From NCBI GenBank assembly GCA_045589215.1, contig JAZNOQ010000077.1, forward strand, positions 1 through 24,768: a stretch of DNA of 24,768 bases, written 5' to 3'. This document shows positions 14,868-21,947 of the stretch, one piece after another (the first letter of the stretch is position 1; each line of letters begins with the position of its first letter). This stretch comes from JAZNOQ01 sp045589215. Its GTDB lineage: Bacteria; Bacillota; Clostridia; Oscillospirales; CAG-272. The notes below the pieces were generated by a model. The model saw only the letters and a list, made by a program, of their open reading frames with translations. It was not told where the DNA came from and ran no database searches. The position numbers and the translations under genes were made by a program.

Positions 14868-14896
14868 ATTGTAGCATAAGTCAAATAAAAATGCAA
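14868..14896 (-). promoter_or_regulatory. Promoter inside the invertible segment, pointing left
   Basis: On the minus strand: TTGCAT (14891-14896), 17-bp spacer, TACAAT (14868-14873), with TGC directly before the -10 (extended -10). In the present orientation it fires toward the recombinase side; inverted, it would fire toward the surface protein gene. Confidence 0.7.
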
Positions 14897-14945
14897 TAGT
14901 TTTTACGAAAAAAATCACAATAATTTATCGTCACGGCGTGACAAT

Positions 14946-14994
14946 AAAAGCCTTTTCGAGCTTTTTTGAAAAAAAAGGGAAAGGCTTTTTCGGT
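14946..14994. terminator. Bidirectional terminator inside the invertible segment
   Basis: AAAAGCCTTT (14946-14955) pairs with AAAGGCTTTT (14980-14989), with an inner T6/A-run stem. T-tracts follow on both strands. It separates the internal promoter from the right half. Confidence 0.7.
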
Positions 14995-15008
14995 GCGCAA
15001 TTTTTTTG

Positions 15009-15054
15009 AGGCTTTTTCGGGCGGCAGACGCCTTGAAGGAGCCTTTTTCTTTTT
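15009..15054 (+). terminator. Second terminator inside the invertible segment
   Basis: AGGCTTTTTC (15009-15018) pairs with GAAGGAGCCT (15035-15044), and GGCG (15020-15023) with CGCC (15029-15032), followed by TTTTCTTTTT. In the present orientation it blocks read-through from the recombinase into the surface gene. Confidence 0.75.
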
Positions 15055-15071
15055 GCGCTGCTATTTTTCTG

Positions 15072-15092
15072 CAACATAATACACATTATGTT
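15072..15092 (-). repeat. Right inverted repeat / recombinase crossover site (IRR)
   Basis: CAACATAATACACATTA (15072-15088) is the exact reverse complement of 14817-14833. Internally AACATAAT-ACAC-ATTATGTT (15073-15092) is a perfect 8-4-8 dyad with core ACAC, opposite to the GTGT core of the left site. Confidence 0.85.
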
Positions 15093-15096
15093 TCAC

Positions 15097-15125
15097 TTGA
15101 TATGAGGCGGAAATCGCTTTATATA
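15097..15125 (+). promoter_or_regulatory. Fixed promoter candidate for the surface protein gene
   Basis: TTGATA (15097-15102), 17-bp spacer, TATATA (15120-15125), starting four bases outside the right inverted repeat. If active, it would transcribe the surface gene in both orientations. A hairpin, CCCTC with GAGGG, lies downstream near 15128-15146. Confidence 0.5.
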
Positions 15126-15191
15126 TACCCTCGGAATGTCTGAGGGGACGTTAGTCTTAAAATATACCAGAAAGTAAGGAGGTTAAGAAAA

Positions 15192-17456
15192 ATGACTAAC
15201 TATAAATCCACAAGACGCGCGCTGTTCACAAGCATGATAGCACTGCTCCTTTGCTTCGCTATGCTGCTTGGGATGACGTTCGCATGGTTCACGGATTCTG
15301 TCGTTTCCGGCAGCAACGTGATCAAGGCAGGTATACTGGACATCGACGTTCAGTACACGCTCGGCGACGAGGATGAGAATGGCGACCTTGTATGGAAGCA
15401 CCTTGACGGCGCGACCAATCTCTTCCAGAAGGATCTTTGGGAGCCCGGTCACACCGAGGTCGTTGCGCTGAAGATCGCAAACAACGGAACGTTGGCTCTG
15501 AAATACGTTGCCAATATGAACATTATGAAAGAAACCGTTGGTAAGACCGCGGACGGCGCAGACATCATCCTTTCCGATATTCTGACCGTAAGCACGCTCG
15601 TTCAGCAGACGGGTGCCGTCGGTGATATTGCAGTTGCTCTCGCGTTTGGCGGTGAAAATCGTGTGGCGTATGAGACCACCGCGTCTTTGGCGGATGGTAA
15701 CGTGCTCCGCAAGGACGTTGAGCTATTTCCCGGCGACGCACATTACATGATCGTTAAGGTCGATATGCCCGAGACCGTTGGTAGCGAGGCGAATGCTAAG
15801 GACAAGGATAGCGTTCCTTCCATTGAGTTCGGTATCAACGTTCTTGCTACCCAGCTCGTATCCGAGAAAGACAGCTTTGGTAAGGATTACGATGCAAAGG
15901 CAAACTATCCTGTACTGCAGGCAAACGGCAACGTTTATTCTCTCCTTGCAGATGCAACTCTTACGGATACCCCCTTGTATTCCAGCACTACCGCAACAGA
16001 GGCTGTTACCATCAACGGTAATGGCAATACCGTTACGGGCGTTGTGAGCAGCGCGGATAAATTCACGTGGATCGGTGGCACGATTCCTGAAATGTCCACC
16101 ATTTTCTCGTCCGAGAACGGTGCTAAGGTAACAGTCAACGATCTTACCTTTACGGGTACGATGTCTGCGATCATGTTGGGCAACTATCGGAGCTCAACCT
16201 ACACCAATTATAACACCGAGTTGAATAACGTCAATGTTATTGATGCAGAGGTCGTTTCGTTCTCCAGTGGAGTTTCTCCTGCTGTTTGCGTATACGGCAC
16301 CGCAACCTTGAACAATTGCATTATGACCGGAACCAAGCTGTCCGCGCTTGACACCGATCCTATGTGGCCTGCATACGACGTTGTTGCAGTAAACTACACT
16401 GATCTGACTTTAAACAATAGCAAGATCGGTTCCATTTATATGTGGAATCAGGCAAAGGTTACCGTTGCTGACGGCTCCGAGGTAGGTACTATTGAAGTTC
16501 GTGGTAACATGAATACTACCAAGTATGGTCTTGTAATCGAAAGCGGCGCCAAGGTTGGTGTTATTGACCTGAGAGCGATCACTGATCTTACAAGAGTAAA
16601 CATTACTGTTGAGGACGGCGCAACCGTTGGTGAGATCATTCTTCCCGCCTCCGCTGCGGGTAAGGCAGCCGCTGTGATCGACGGGAAGGTTCAGATCCTT
16701 GACGCTGCAAGCGTTAATTCTAGCGAAGAGTTCAAGAATGCTGTTTCTGCTGATATTATGAATATCGTTGTTGAGCTTAACTCCGACGTTACTTATGACG
16801 TTGCCGCTTGGGAGAATAATGCCATGGGCGGAGCAAGCACCAAGAACATTGTTATCAACGGTAACGGTCACACCATTACCTTCAACCAGACGAACTCTGA
16901 CTGGAACAATATCGTAACCAACAACGGTGCAAAGCTTGTTATCAACAATGCAAAAATCACAAGCTCCGGTCACAACGATGGACCTTGGAACAGACATGAC
17001 CTCAACTTTGCTTGCGACGTTGAGCTTAACAACGTCACATCGGATAAGGCTATCGCTCTCAAGGCAGGAGGCATCCTGAACAACGTTACCATTAGTGACG
17101 CTAACACCAGCGATACCTATGCGCTTTGGATTCAGCCTAACGGGCAGACCGTTGCTCTCTACGGCTGCACCATTGATATGATCGCTTGCACCGACGGACG
17201 CGGTATCAAGATCGACGAGCAATACGTTAGTGCGGCTCAGAAGGTAACTCTTGTTGTGGAGAACACCACCTTCAAGACCGAGGAGAAGAGCGCGATTCTT
17301 GTTAAGTCTGCGGCAGGTGCAGACATCACCCTTGAGAACGTAGATATCTCCGGCGTTGCCGCAGATTCTACCAATGCTGTTTGGGTCGATGAAGCAAGCG
17401 AAGCGTACGAAGCTCTCGTAACCGTTACAGGTGGAACTGTTATAGTCGAGCCCTAA
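15192..17456 (+). CDS. Secreted surface protein with SipW-type signal and beta-helix-like repeats
   Basis: A 754-residue extracellular protein. The N-terminus, STRRALFTSMIALLLCFAML then LGMTFAWFTDS (residues about 6-36), followed by GSNVIKAGILDIDV, is the SipW-dependent signal and start of a TasA/camelysin-type domain, as in biofilm-matrix and fimbria-like Firmicute proteins. Up to about residue 225 it looks like that domain. From about 240 to the end it is rich in short Val/Ile/Thr/Asn strands (VTINGNGNTVTGV, LTLNNSKIGSIYM, IVINGNGHTITFN, ITLENVDISGV), typical of a right-handed beta-helix. No LPXTG or other wall anchor is visible and no SipW peptidase gene is in the window. TAAGGAGG precedes ATG 15192 by nine bases. 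Its position beside an invertible promoter suggests phase-variable display. Confidence 0.85.
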   Translation: MTNYKSTRRALFTSMIALLLCFAMLLGMTFAWFTDSVVSGSNVIKAGILDIDVQYTLGDEDENGDLVWKHLDGATNLFQKDLWEPGHTEVVALKIANNGTLALKYVANMNIMKETVGKTADGADIILSDILTVSTLVQQTGAVGDIAVALAFGGENRVAYETTASLADGNVLRKDVELFPGDAHYMIVKVDMPETVGSEANAKDKDSVPSIEFGINVLATQLVSEKDSFGKDYDAKANYPVLQANGNVYSLLADATLTDTPLYSSTTATEAVTINGNGNTVTGVVSSADKFTWIGGTIPEMSTIFSSENGAKVTVNDLTFTGTMSAIMLGNYRSSTYTNYNTELNNVNVIDAEVVSFSSGVSPAVCVYGTATLNNCIMTGTKLSALDTDPMWPAYDVVAVNYTDLTLNNSKIGSIYMWNQAKVTVADGSEVGTIEVRGNMNTTKYGLVIESGAKVGVIDLRAITDLTRVNITVEDGATVGEIILPASAAGKAAAVIDGKVQILDAASVNSSEEFKNAVSADIMNIVVELNSDVTYDVAAWENNAMGGASTKNIVINGNGHTITFNQTNSDWNNIVTNNGAKLVINNAKITSSGHNDGPWNRHDLNFACDVELNNVTSDKAIALKAGGILNNVTISDANTSDTYALWIQPNGQTVALYGCTIDMIACTDGRGIKIDEQYVSAAQKVTLVVENTTFKTEEKSAILVKSAAGADITLENVDISGVAADSTNAVWVDEASEAYEALVTVTGGTVIVEP

Positions 17457-17473
17457 TCGAATTAAATTTTATT

Positions 17474-17498
17474 CGGGCTGTCTCTCAGAGACAGCCCG
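17474..17498 (+). terminator. Hairpin after the surface protein gene
   Basis: CGGGCTGTCTC (17474-17484) pairs with GAGACAGCCCG (17488-17498), with a three-base loop. Only TTC follows, but the stem is strong and lies 18 bases after the stop codon. Confidence 0.65.
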
Positions 17499-17727
17499 TT
17501 CGAAAATAGGGGACGGGAACCCGCTATTTTCGGAAACTTGGACGTTTTTGGCACAGAAATTGATCGATTTTTGCGTTTTTCAAATGCCAAAACGACGAAT
17601 TTTGTTCGTCGAGTCCTATTTCGGAGGCTCGTCTCACCTAAGTGAGACAGCCCCATCGATCAAAGGCATAACATTTGCGTGTTATGCCTTTCCTCTCTTG
17701 AAGAAACGGGGAAGGAAGTGAACTGCT
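17499..17727. other. Hairpin-dense intergenic stretch with a terminator
   Basis: No gene seen. It holds four further perfect hairpins: CGAAAATAG (17501-17509) with CTATTTTCG (17523-17531); CGACGAA with TTCGTCG around 17593-17612; GTCTCAC (17631-17637) with GTGAGAC (17642-17648); and AAAGGCATAAC (17662-17672) with GTTATGCCTTT (17681-17691). The last is followed by CCTCTCTTG and precedes the AP2 gene, so it may be a leader or a terminator. Confidence 0.55.
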
Positions 17728-18201
17728 TTGACAAAGACGCGGCAATATGATCTCGTCGGACAGCGCTTCGGCTATCTGACCGTTCTGAAACGGTCGGATA
17801 GGCGCGCTCCGCGTGGAGAACGCACCGTTCCGCTGTGGGAATGTCTTTGCGATTGCGGAAGTGTCACCTACAAGGCGACCGATACCTTGACGAATCCCGA
17901 TAAAAGTATGTGTCAGCATTGTGCCGAAAAATATGCCTCGAAAAAAATGCGCGAACGGGCAGGCTACGAAAGCGGTACGCAGATCAGCCGCATCCGAACG
18001 GACAAGCCTCCATCGACGAACACGAGCGGTGTGCGTGGGGTATATTACGATAAAAATTCGAAAAAGTGGCGTGCCCGCCTGAAATTTCGGGGCAAGCTTA
18101 TGAATTTCGGTATGTATGAGAAATTCGAGGATGCAGTCAAGGCGCGCAAGGAAGCGGAGAAAATGATCTTCGGGGAATTTTTAGAGCGAGTCGATCAATG
18201 A
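17728..18201 (+). CDS. Orphan AP2-domain DNA-binding protein
   Basis: A 157-residue protein. The N-terminal part (residues 8-66) has GQRFGYLTVL and cysteines WECLCDCG (38-44) and CQHC (62-65), a zinc-binding region seen in phage and homing-endonuclease-associated AP2 proteins. Residues about 100-152, SGVRGVYYDKNSKKWRARLK then FRGKLMNFGMYEKFEDAVKA, are a bacterial AP2/ERF-type DNA-binding domain. No HNH nuclease motif is present, so it is a binding protein, not a complete homing endonuclease. The start is TTG 17728, with GAAGGAAG upstream. It stands alone after the surface protein gene and ends at a terminator shared with the AraC gene. Phage or mobile origin is likely; its present role is unknown. 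Confidence 0.8.
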   Translation: MTKTRQYDLVGQRFGYLTVLKRSDRRAPRGERTVPLWECLCDCGSVTYKATDTLTNPDKSMCQHCAEKYASKKMRERAGYESGTQISRIRTDKPPSTNTSGVRGVYYDKNSKKWRARLKFRGKLMNFGMYEKFEDAVKARKEAEKMIFGEFLERVDQ

Positions 18202-18205
18202 AAAA

Positions 18206-18243
18206 GGGGCTGATTCACTTATTCAGTGGATCAGCCTTTTTTT
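18206..18243. terminator. Bidirectional terminator between the AP2 and AraC genes
   Basis: GGCTGAT and CACT (18208-18219) pair with AGTG and ATCAGCC (18225-18236), loop TATTC, followed by TTTTTTT. The minus side is also T-rich (CCCCTTTTT). Confidence 0.9.
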
Positions 18244-18247
18244 GATC

Positions 18248-19066
18248 TTATAGCGTTTTTCGGTATGCCCGCGGGGATATTCCGTAGGTCTTACGGAAGA
18301 TCTTCGAAAACGCAAGCACGTCGGGGTAGCCCACCGAGTTTGCGATGTCGGTGATGGAGAGGTAGTCGAGCGGCAAAAGCTCGACCGCACGCTTCATCCG
18401 AACGTCAAGAATATATTTTTGCGGGGAAATCCCCATCTCCTTTTTAAAGATATTGGAAAGGTAATGGGAGCTGACGAAGCAAGCCGCGGCGACCTCCTCG
18501 ACCGTAAGCCTGCGGCGGTATTCGCTTTGAATATAGCGAACGGCGTGTGAAACGTGCTCCTTGACGAGGCTCTTTTTGTACGCGCTGTCGAGACTGTTCT
18601 GATAGGCGCGCTTGTGAAACGCCATCAAGAGATGGAAGCACCCCTCGAGATAATCCTCAATCTCGACCTCGTCTAGGCGAGCCTTACACAGCTCCTGAAA
18701 AAGGCAGTCGATGTTTTCGATCCACGGGCAGTCGAAAACGTAATTCTTTTTTTCAAGCCCGATCTCCTGTAGCAGAGTCTCGGTTTTGTGCCCGAAAAAG
18801 GAGATCCAACCGTACCTGAGCGGATCGTCCGTGCTTGAACGGTATTTGTGAAGCTGATTTGGGCAGATCAGAAAGCAGCTACCGCGCTTCACGGGAACGT
18901 CATTGAAGCTTCCCGTGCCGTCAAATACGTAGTGTATGATATATTTTCCTCTGACCCACGGACCTACCGTTTTCCCGGGCTTCGTGCTTTCGACCCCTAA
19001 GGAGGAGACAACGAAATCACGGTCAGAGCCGCCCTCCTCGATGGGGATTTTGTGAATGCTTTTCAA
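18248..19066 (-). CDS. AraC-family transcriptional regulator
   Basis: A regulator of about 272 residues. The N-terminal half is a cupin-type sensor domain (GKYIIHYVFDGTGSFNDVPV, then RGSCFLICPNQLHKYRSS), likely to bind a sugar. The C-terminal 100 residues hold the double helix-turn-helix: LTVEEVAAACFVSSHYLSNI then FKKEMGISPQKYI, and LSITDIANSVGYPDVLAFSK then IFRKTYGISPRAYRK. The start is uncertain. GGAGGTGAT, a perfect anti-SD match, lies eight bases before TTG 19066, used here; ATG 19072 is only two bases from it, and TTG 19081 has no site. It is divergent from a glycoside hydrolase whose promoter touches its own, so it most likely activates that gene in response to the sugar. Confidence 0.9.
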   Translation of the reverse strand: MKSIHKIPIEEGGSDRDFVVSSLGVESTKPGKTVGPWVRGKYIIHYVFDGTGSFNDVPVKRGSCFLICPNQLHKYRSSTDDPLRYGWISFFGHKTETLLQEIGLEKKNYVFDCPWIENIDCLFQELCKARLDEVEIEDYLEGCFHLLMAFHKRAYQNSLDSAYKKSLVKEHVSHAVRYIQSEYRRRLTVEEVAAACFVSSHYLSNIFKKEMGISPQKYILDVRMKRAVELLPLDYLSITDIANSVGYPDVLAFSKIFRKTYGISPRAYRKTL

Positions 19067-19089
19067 TTCCATCACCTCCAAGTAGTGAA

Positions 19090-19119
19090 ATTATACCATA
19101 TAAAAGTGCGATTTGTCAA
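19090..19119 (-). promoter_or_regulatory. Promoter of the AraC-family gene
   Basis: On the minus strand: TTGACA (19114-19119), 18-bp spacer, TATAAT (19090-19095). Its -35 abuts the -35 of the divergent promoter. Confidence 0.8.
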
Positions 19120-19148
19120 TAGACATAGCGGGGCGAGGATGATACAAT
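19120..19148 (+). promoter_or_regulatory. Promoter of the divergent glycoside hydrolase gene
   Basis: TAGACA (19120-19125), 17-bp spacer, TACAAT (19143-19148). The junction of the two -35 boxes is TGTC-AATA-GACA, a small dyad. Confidence 0.7.
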
Positions 19149-19190
19149 AAAGACATAAATCAAAATGCTTCTGAAGAGGAGGATAACAAC

Positions 19191-20783
19191 ATGAAGCTGA
19201 TCCCGAGTGAAGGAAGGAATACCGCGAATTATTGGTGTACCTGGCGCAATCAAAGACTCTTTACGCCGAACCCATATCTGCTTATAAGAGCGTTTGACAG
19301 AGCAGCCGCCGATCGTATGCAGCGTGATATTCTGAGCGATGAATATCTGTTCGGTAAGAGGGGACTTTTGCCGGATTATATGCAGGAGGTGCGTAAGGAT
19401 ATGTACGTACTTCTGGACGACGGATGGGACATTCCGTATAACGGAAGCTATTCGACGTTTGGATCTCTCGTGCTGAACGAGGAGAAGTTCCCGTACGGTG
19501 GTAAGACACCTGCGGAGAACCTTGCGATCCTCAACAAGAAGGTCCTGGATCTCGGATATGCGGGAACCGCACTCTGGGTACCGATGAGCTGTGTCGGAGA
19601 GTCAAAGGACAATCTGTTTGATCACGATGCCTTCCGCGAATATTGGATCGAGCGTGCAAAGTGGCTCCACGAGGCAGAGATCGCTTACATTAAGGTCGAT
19701 TGGGGTTTCCATAAGCAGGACCCCGAGTACCGTAAGATCCTTACCGAGGTCTGCCGCGAATATGCCCCCGGTATGCAGGTCGAGCACACCTCAGTTGACG
19801 GATTTTTCCGCGTCCCCGGTAGAAATCCGCGTTTGGAATATGAGAAGTATAAGGATTTCCTGAAGGTGTCCGATGCATATCGCTGTTATGACGTAAGATT
19901 TGAGTTCAATTCGTCTACGACGCTTGCACGCGCATCTGCGATGCTTGCACTTGACTGCGATATGGAAGGGGACTGTAAGGGTTATATCAACGTCGGAGAG
20001 GAGCCGATCATTGCTGCGGCTCTTGGTTGTACGATGGGTGTTATGTCGCATCCGCTTCTCCGCGGAAGCATTATTTCCATTGTTCCGGACGACTTCAAGA
20101 ACGGGATCTCCCGTCGTGTCACGACGAAGTCCGAATTCCACTCCTTCGATCATTACGTGAGAGCATTGCGCTGGCAGCGTCTCGCACCCGCGCTCTCCTT
20201 TGTGAAGGGGGAAACCGTTTCTTCGGAAAAGTGGCTTGAGGATAGCTGGACGTACGAAAAGATACCGTATGCCTACGCGGATAATGAGATCGTCGGCAAA
20301 ACGCTCTTCCAGACGTCACCGCAGATCGTTGCGAGAGGCACCGAGCTTCCTGAGATCGTTTCGCCCTATAAGCCGTATCCGAGCAGCAACTCGAAGCAGT
20401 ACGAGCCCTACATCGCGGCATCGAAGAACCGAGAGACAGGCGTATATACCATTGCTACTCTGCCGAGAACGATCGACGGTGTGATGAACTGCACCATTCC
20501 GAAGGTCGACGTTGTAGCGCGCGGACTTTCTGCGGACAAGTGCTTCGGCGTATTCGGGGAATATAAGAGTTTGACGCTTGAGTTTGACGAGAGCATTGAA
20601 GGGAAGAGACTGTTCGGCGGTGACATCCTGCTCGATGAGCAGCCCGACATCACCGACGAAGAGGGTGTTTCGATCGAGGGCAACAAGCTCACGCTCGACG
20701 GCGCGCTTCTCTCGCGCATCGGACTTGCAGGTGCGGCTTACCGCGATCTCGCAGATCCCGGAAGCGTATTTAAGCTCGTGTAA
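19191..20783 (+). CDS. Glycoside hydrolase, alpha-galactosidase-like (clan GH-D-type barrel)
   Basis: A 530-residue enzyme with no signal peptide, so probably cytoplasmic. An (alpha/beta)8 barrel is suggested by MYVLLDDGWDIPY (residues 71-83), the strand LGYAGTALWVPM, and IAYIKVDWGF (about 164-173), in which D170 resembles the catalytic nucleophile of GH27/GH36/GH31-type alpha-glycosidases. VEHTSVDGFF (198-207) and YRCYDVRFEFNSSTTLARAS are later barrel strands, and the last 110 residues look like a beta-sandwich. I cannot fix the exact GH family or substrate; it may belong to a less studied group. AGGAGG lies eight bases before ATG 19191. It forms a sugar-use unit with the divergent AraC gene and ends at a strong terminator. 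Confidence 0.72.
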   Translation: MKLIPSEGRNTANYWCTWRNQRLFTPNPYLLIRAFDRAAADRMQRDILSDEYLFGKRGLLPDYMQEVRKDMYVLLDDGWDIPYNGSYSTFGSLVLNEEKFPYGGKTPAENLAILNKKVLDLGYAGTALWVPMSCVGESKDNLFDHDAFREYWIERAKWLHEAEIAYIKVDWGFHKQDPEYRKILTEVCREYAPGMQVEHTSVDGFFRVPGRNPRLEYEKYKDFLKVSDAYRCYDVRFEFNSSTTLARASAMLALDCDMEGDCKGYINVGEEPIIAAALGCTMGVMSHPLLRGSIISIVPDDFKNGISRRVTTKSEFHSFDHYVRALRWQRLAPALSFVKGETVSSEKWLEDSWTYEKIPYAYADNEIVGKTLFQTSPQIVARGTELPEIVSPYKPYPSSNSKQYEPYIAASKNRETGVYTIATLPRTIDGVMNCTIPKVDVVARGLSADKCFGVFGEYKSLTLEFDESIEGKRLFGGDILLDEQPDITDEEGVSIEGNKLTLDGALLSRIGLAGAAYRDLADPGSVFKLV

Positions 20784-20835
20784 TAAAACGGAGCTGTAAA
20801 TCTATCAAAAAGGAGCGGCTGCGGCTCGCATCGAA

Positions 20836-20877
20836 AAGGGCTGTCTCACCGAGAGCGGTGGGGCAGCCCTTATTTTT
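20836..20877 (+). terminator. Terminator of the glycoside hydrolase gene
   Basis: AAGGGCTG (20836-20843) pairs with CAGCCCTT (20864-20871), with an inner CACC/GGTG pair, followed by ATTTTTT. Confidence 0.88.
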
Positions 20878-20902
20878 TAAAGCGATTATTTACACAAACG
20901 TA

Positions 20903-20931
20903 TAGACTTTTTTCTCTCTTTATGTTACAAT
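20903..20931 (+). promoter_or_regulatory. Promoter of the ankyrin-WYL operon
   Basis: TAGACT (20903-20908), 17-bp spacer, TACAAT (20926-20931) with an extended -10 TGT. Confidence 0.7.
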
Positions 20932-21009
20932 GTGACGTAAGAAGGGGACGCTCTCTATGGAAAGCGTGAAAGGTCTACCCCAAAAAGACGGTGAAGGGAG
21001 GCGCGTCAA

Positions 21010-21924
21010 ATGGATAAGGCAATAGAATTGTTTAAGCTCTTTGAAGATCCAGATTGCGATTATGATAAATGCCGCGATTTGATACGGGAAATTGGCGGAT
21101 GTACTCGAATTGTAGAAGATCGCTTTGGCCTTAAAACGACACCGCTACACGAAGCGATCACGCAGGGACATTATGATTTCGCCCTTGAACTGATCGGTGA
21201 ACCCGGAGCCGATTTAGATGTTGATCCTGATGGATGGGGGACTGTAATATGGGGGTTACAGTATTTTGATACCGAAACCGAGGAAGAACGGCTTGTTGAA
21301 AGTGAAAACAAGCTGAGGTTGATGCGTGCTCTCATTGCCGCCGGTGCAAATCCTAATCCGAAAGAAGACGAGGACGGAGAAGAACTGTTATATTATATCC
21401 GTTACAAATTAAACGAGGGAGATGGAAACCACCACCTTTGGGAAATGGAGCATATCATTGAAGCGCATGCCTACGGAGAAACCGAACGCTTCTTTGCGAA
21501 GTTGAAGGAACAAGCTGTTAAAGCCGTCGCGTTATCCGATGATGGATTTTGGTTGATCGATGATAATTTGTGCGATTGTGACTATGCTGTATTCATTTTT
21601 GAGGATGGAGAAAGAATGACTTTGTCAAGCTACCGGGTGGGGGATGACGAATGGGATTTTTATGCGGTCTCCGTTCGGAAAGATATCGTTCTTGATCCGG
21701 CGAAGCATCATACGGTTGTGGCGGAGCATCATGATTCCATAAAATTTTTGTCCAGATATGTTCAAGAGGATTTTCCCACGTCGCATTGGTTGGATCTTTC
21801 GATAGACGATGCGGTATTGCGAATTCATGCCGACGAACCCAATATCACGGTCGGAATCGTCTGTCACGATTTTGATGATTACGAGCAAATAAAACGAAAA
21901 ACGCTATTTTCAGACAAAGAATAA
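21010..21924 (+). CDS. Ankyrin-repeat protein of unknown function
   Basis: A 304-residue soluble protein. Two ankyrin-like repeats are visible: TPLHEAITQGHYDFALELIG with GADLDV (about 44-71) and LRLMRALIAAGANPNPKEDE (102-121). The C-terminal half (about 165-300) is acidic and contains the strand-like runs DGFWLIDDNLCDCDYAVFIF and WDFYAVSVRKDIVLD; I do not recognise this domain. GGGAGG lies eight bases before ATG 21010. The gene looks richer in AT-ending codons (gat, gaa, ttt, aaa) than its neighbours, which suggests recent acquisition. It is first in a run with two WYL-domain genes, 23 bases upstream of the next, so all three are probably co-transcribed. Confidence 0.75.
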   Translation: MDKAIELFKLFEDPDCDYDKCRDLIREIGGCTRIVEDRFGLKTTPLHEAITQGHYDFALELIGEPGADLDVDPDGWGTVIWGLQYFDTETEEERLVESENKLRLMRALIAAGANPNPKEDEDGEELLYYIRYKLNEGDGNHHLWEMEHIIEAHAYGETERFFAKLKEQAVKAVALSDDGFWLIDDNLCDCDYAVFIFEDGERMTLSSYRVGDDEWDFYAVSVRKDIVLDPAKHHTVVAEHHDSIKFLSRYVQEDFPTSHWLDLSIDDAVLRIHADEPNITVGIVCHDFDDYEQIKRKTLFSDKE

Positions 21925-21947
21925 ATACTGTGAAAGGAGTGTGAACG

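Larger units (their letters stand above)
14813..15092. mobile_element. Candidate invertible promoter element (phase-variation switch), drawn OFF
   Basis: Two inverted 21-bp sites bound a 238-bp segment lying between a tyrosine recombinase gene and a surface-protein gene. The left half of the segment carries one strong promoter pointing left, away from the surface gene; the right half carries two terminator hairpins that would stop rightward transcription. Recombination between the sites would turn the promoter toward the gene at 15192. The site arms, the opposite core orientation (GTGT versus ACAC), the adjacent recombinase, the terminators and the surface target all fit. Inversion itself is inferred. 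A fixed promoter candidate at 15097-15125 could still give basal expression. Confidence 0.7.

Noticed and set aside
14616..15092. CRISPR array or tandem repeat array
   Set aside because: The repeats are inverted or irregular, with no evenly spaced direct repeats and no cas genes.
16410..17222. 270-codon open frame antisense to the surface protein
   Set aside because: It mirrors the repetitive Val/Asn/Thr codons of the beta-helix region and has no start signals.
20957..21025. 22-codon upstream ORF overlapping the ankyrin gene start
   Set aside because: AAGGGG lies upstream, but the peptide has no features and the length is within chance.
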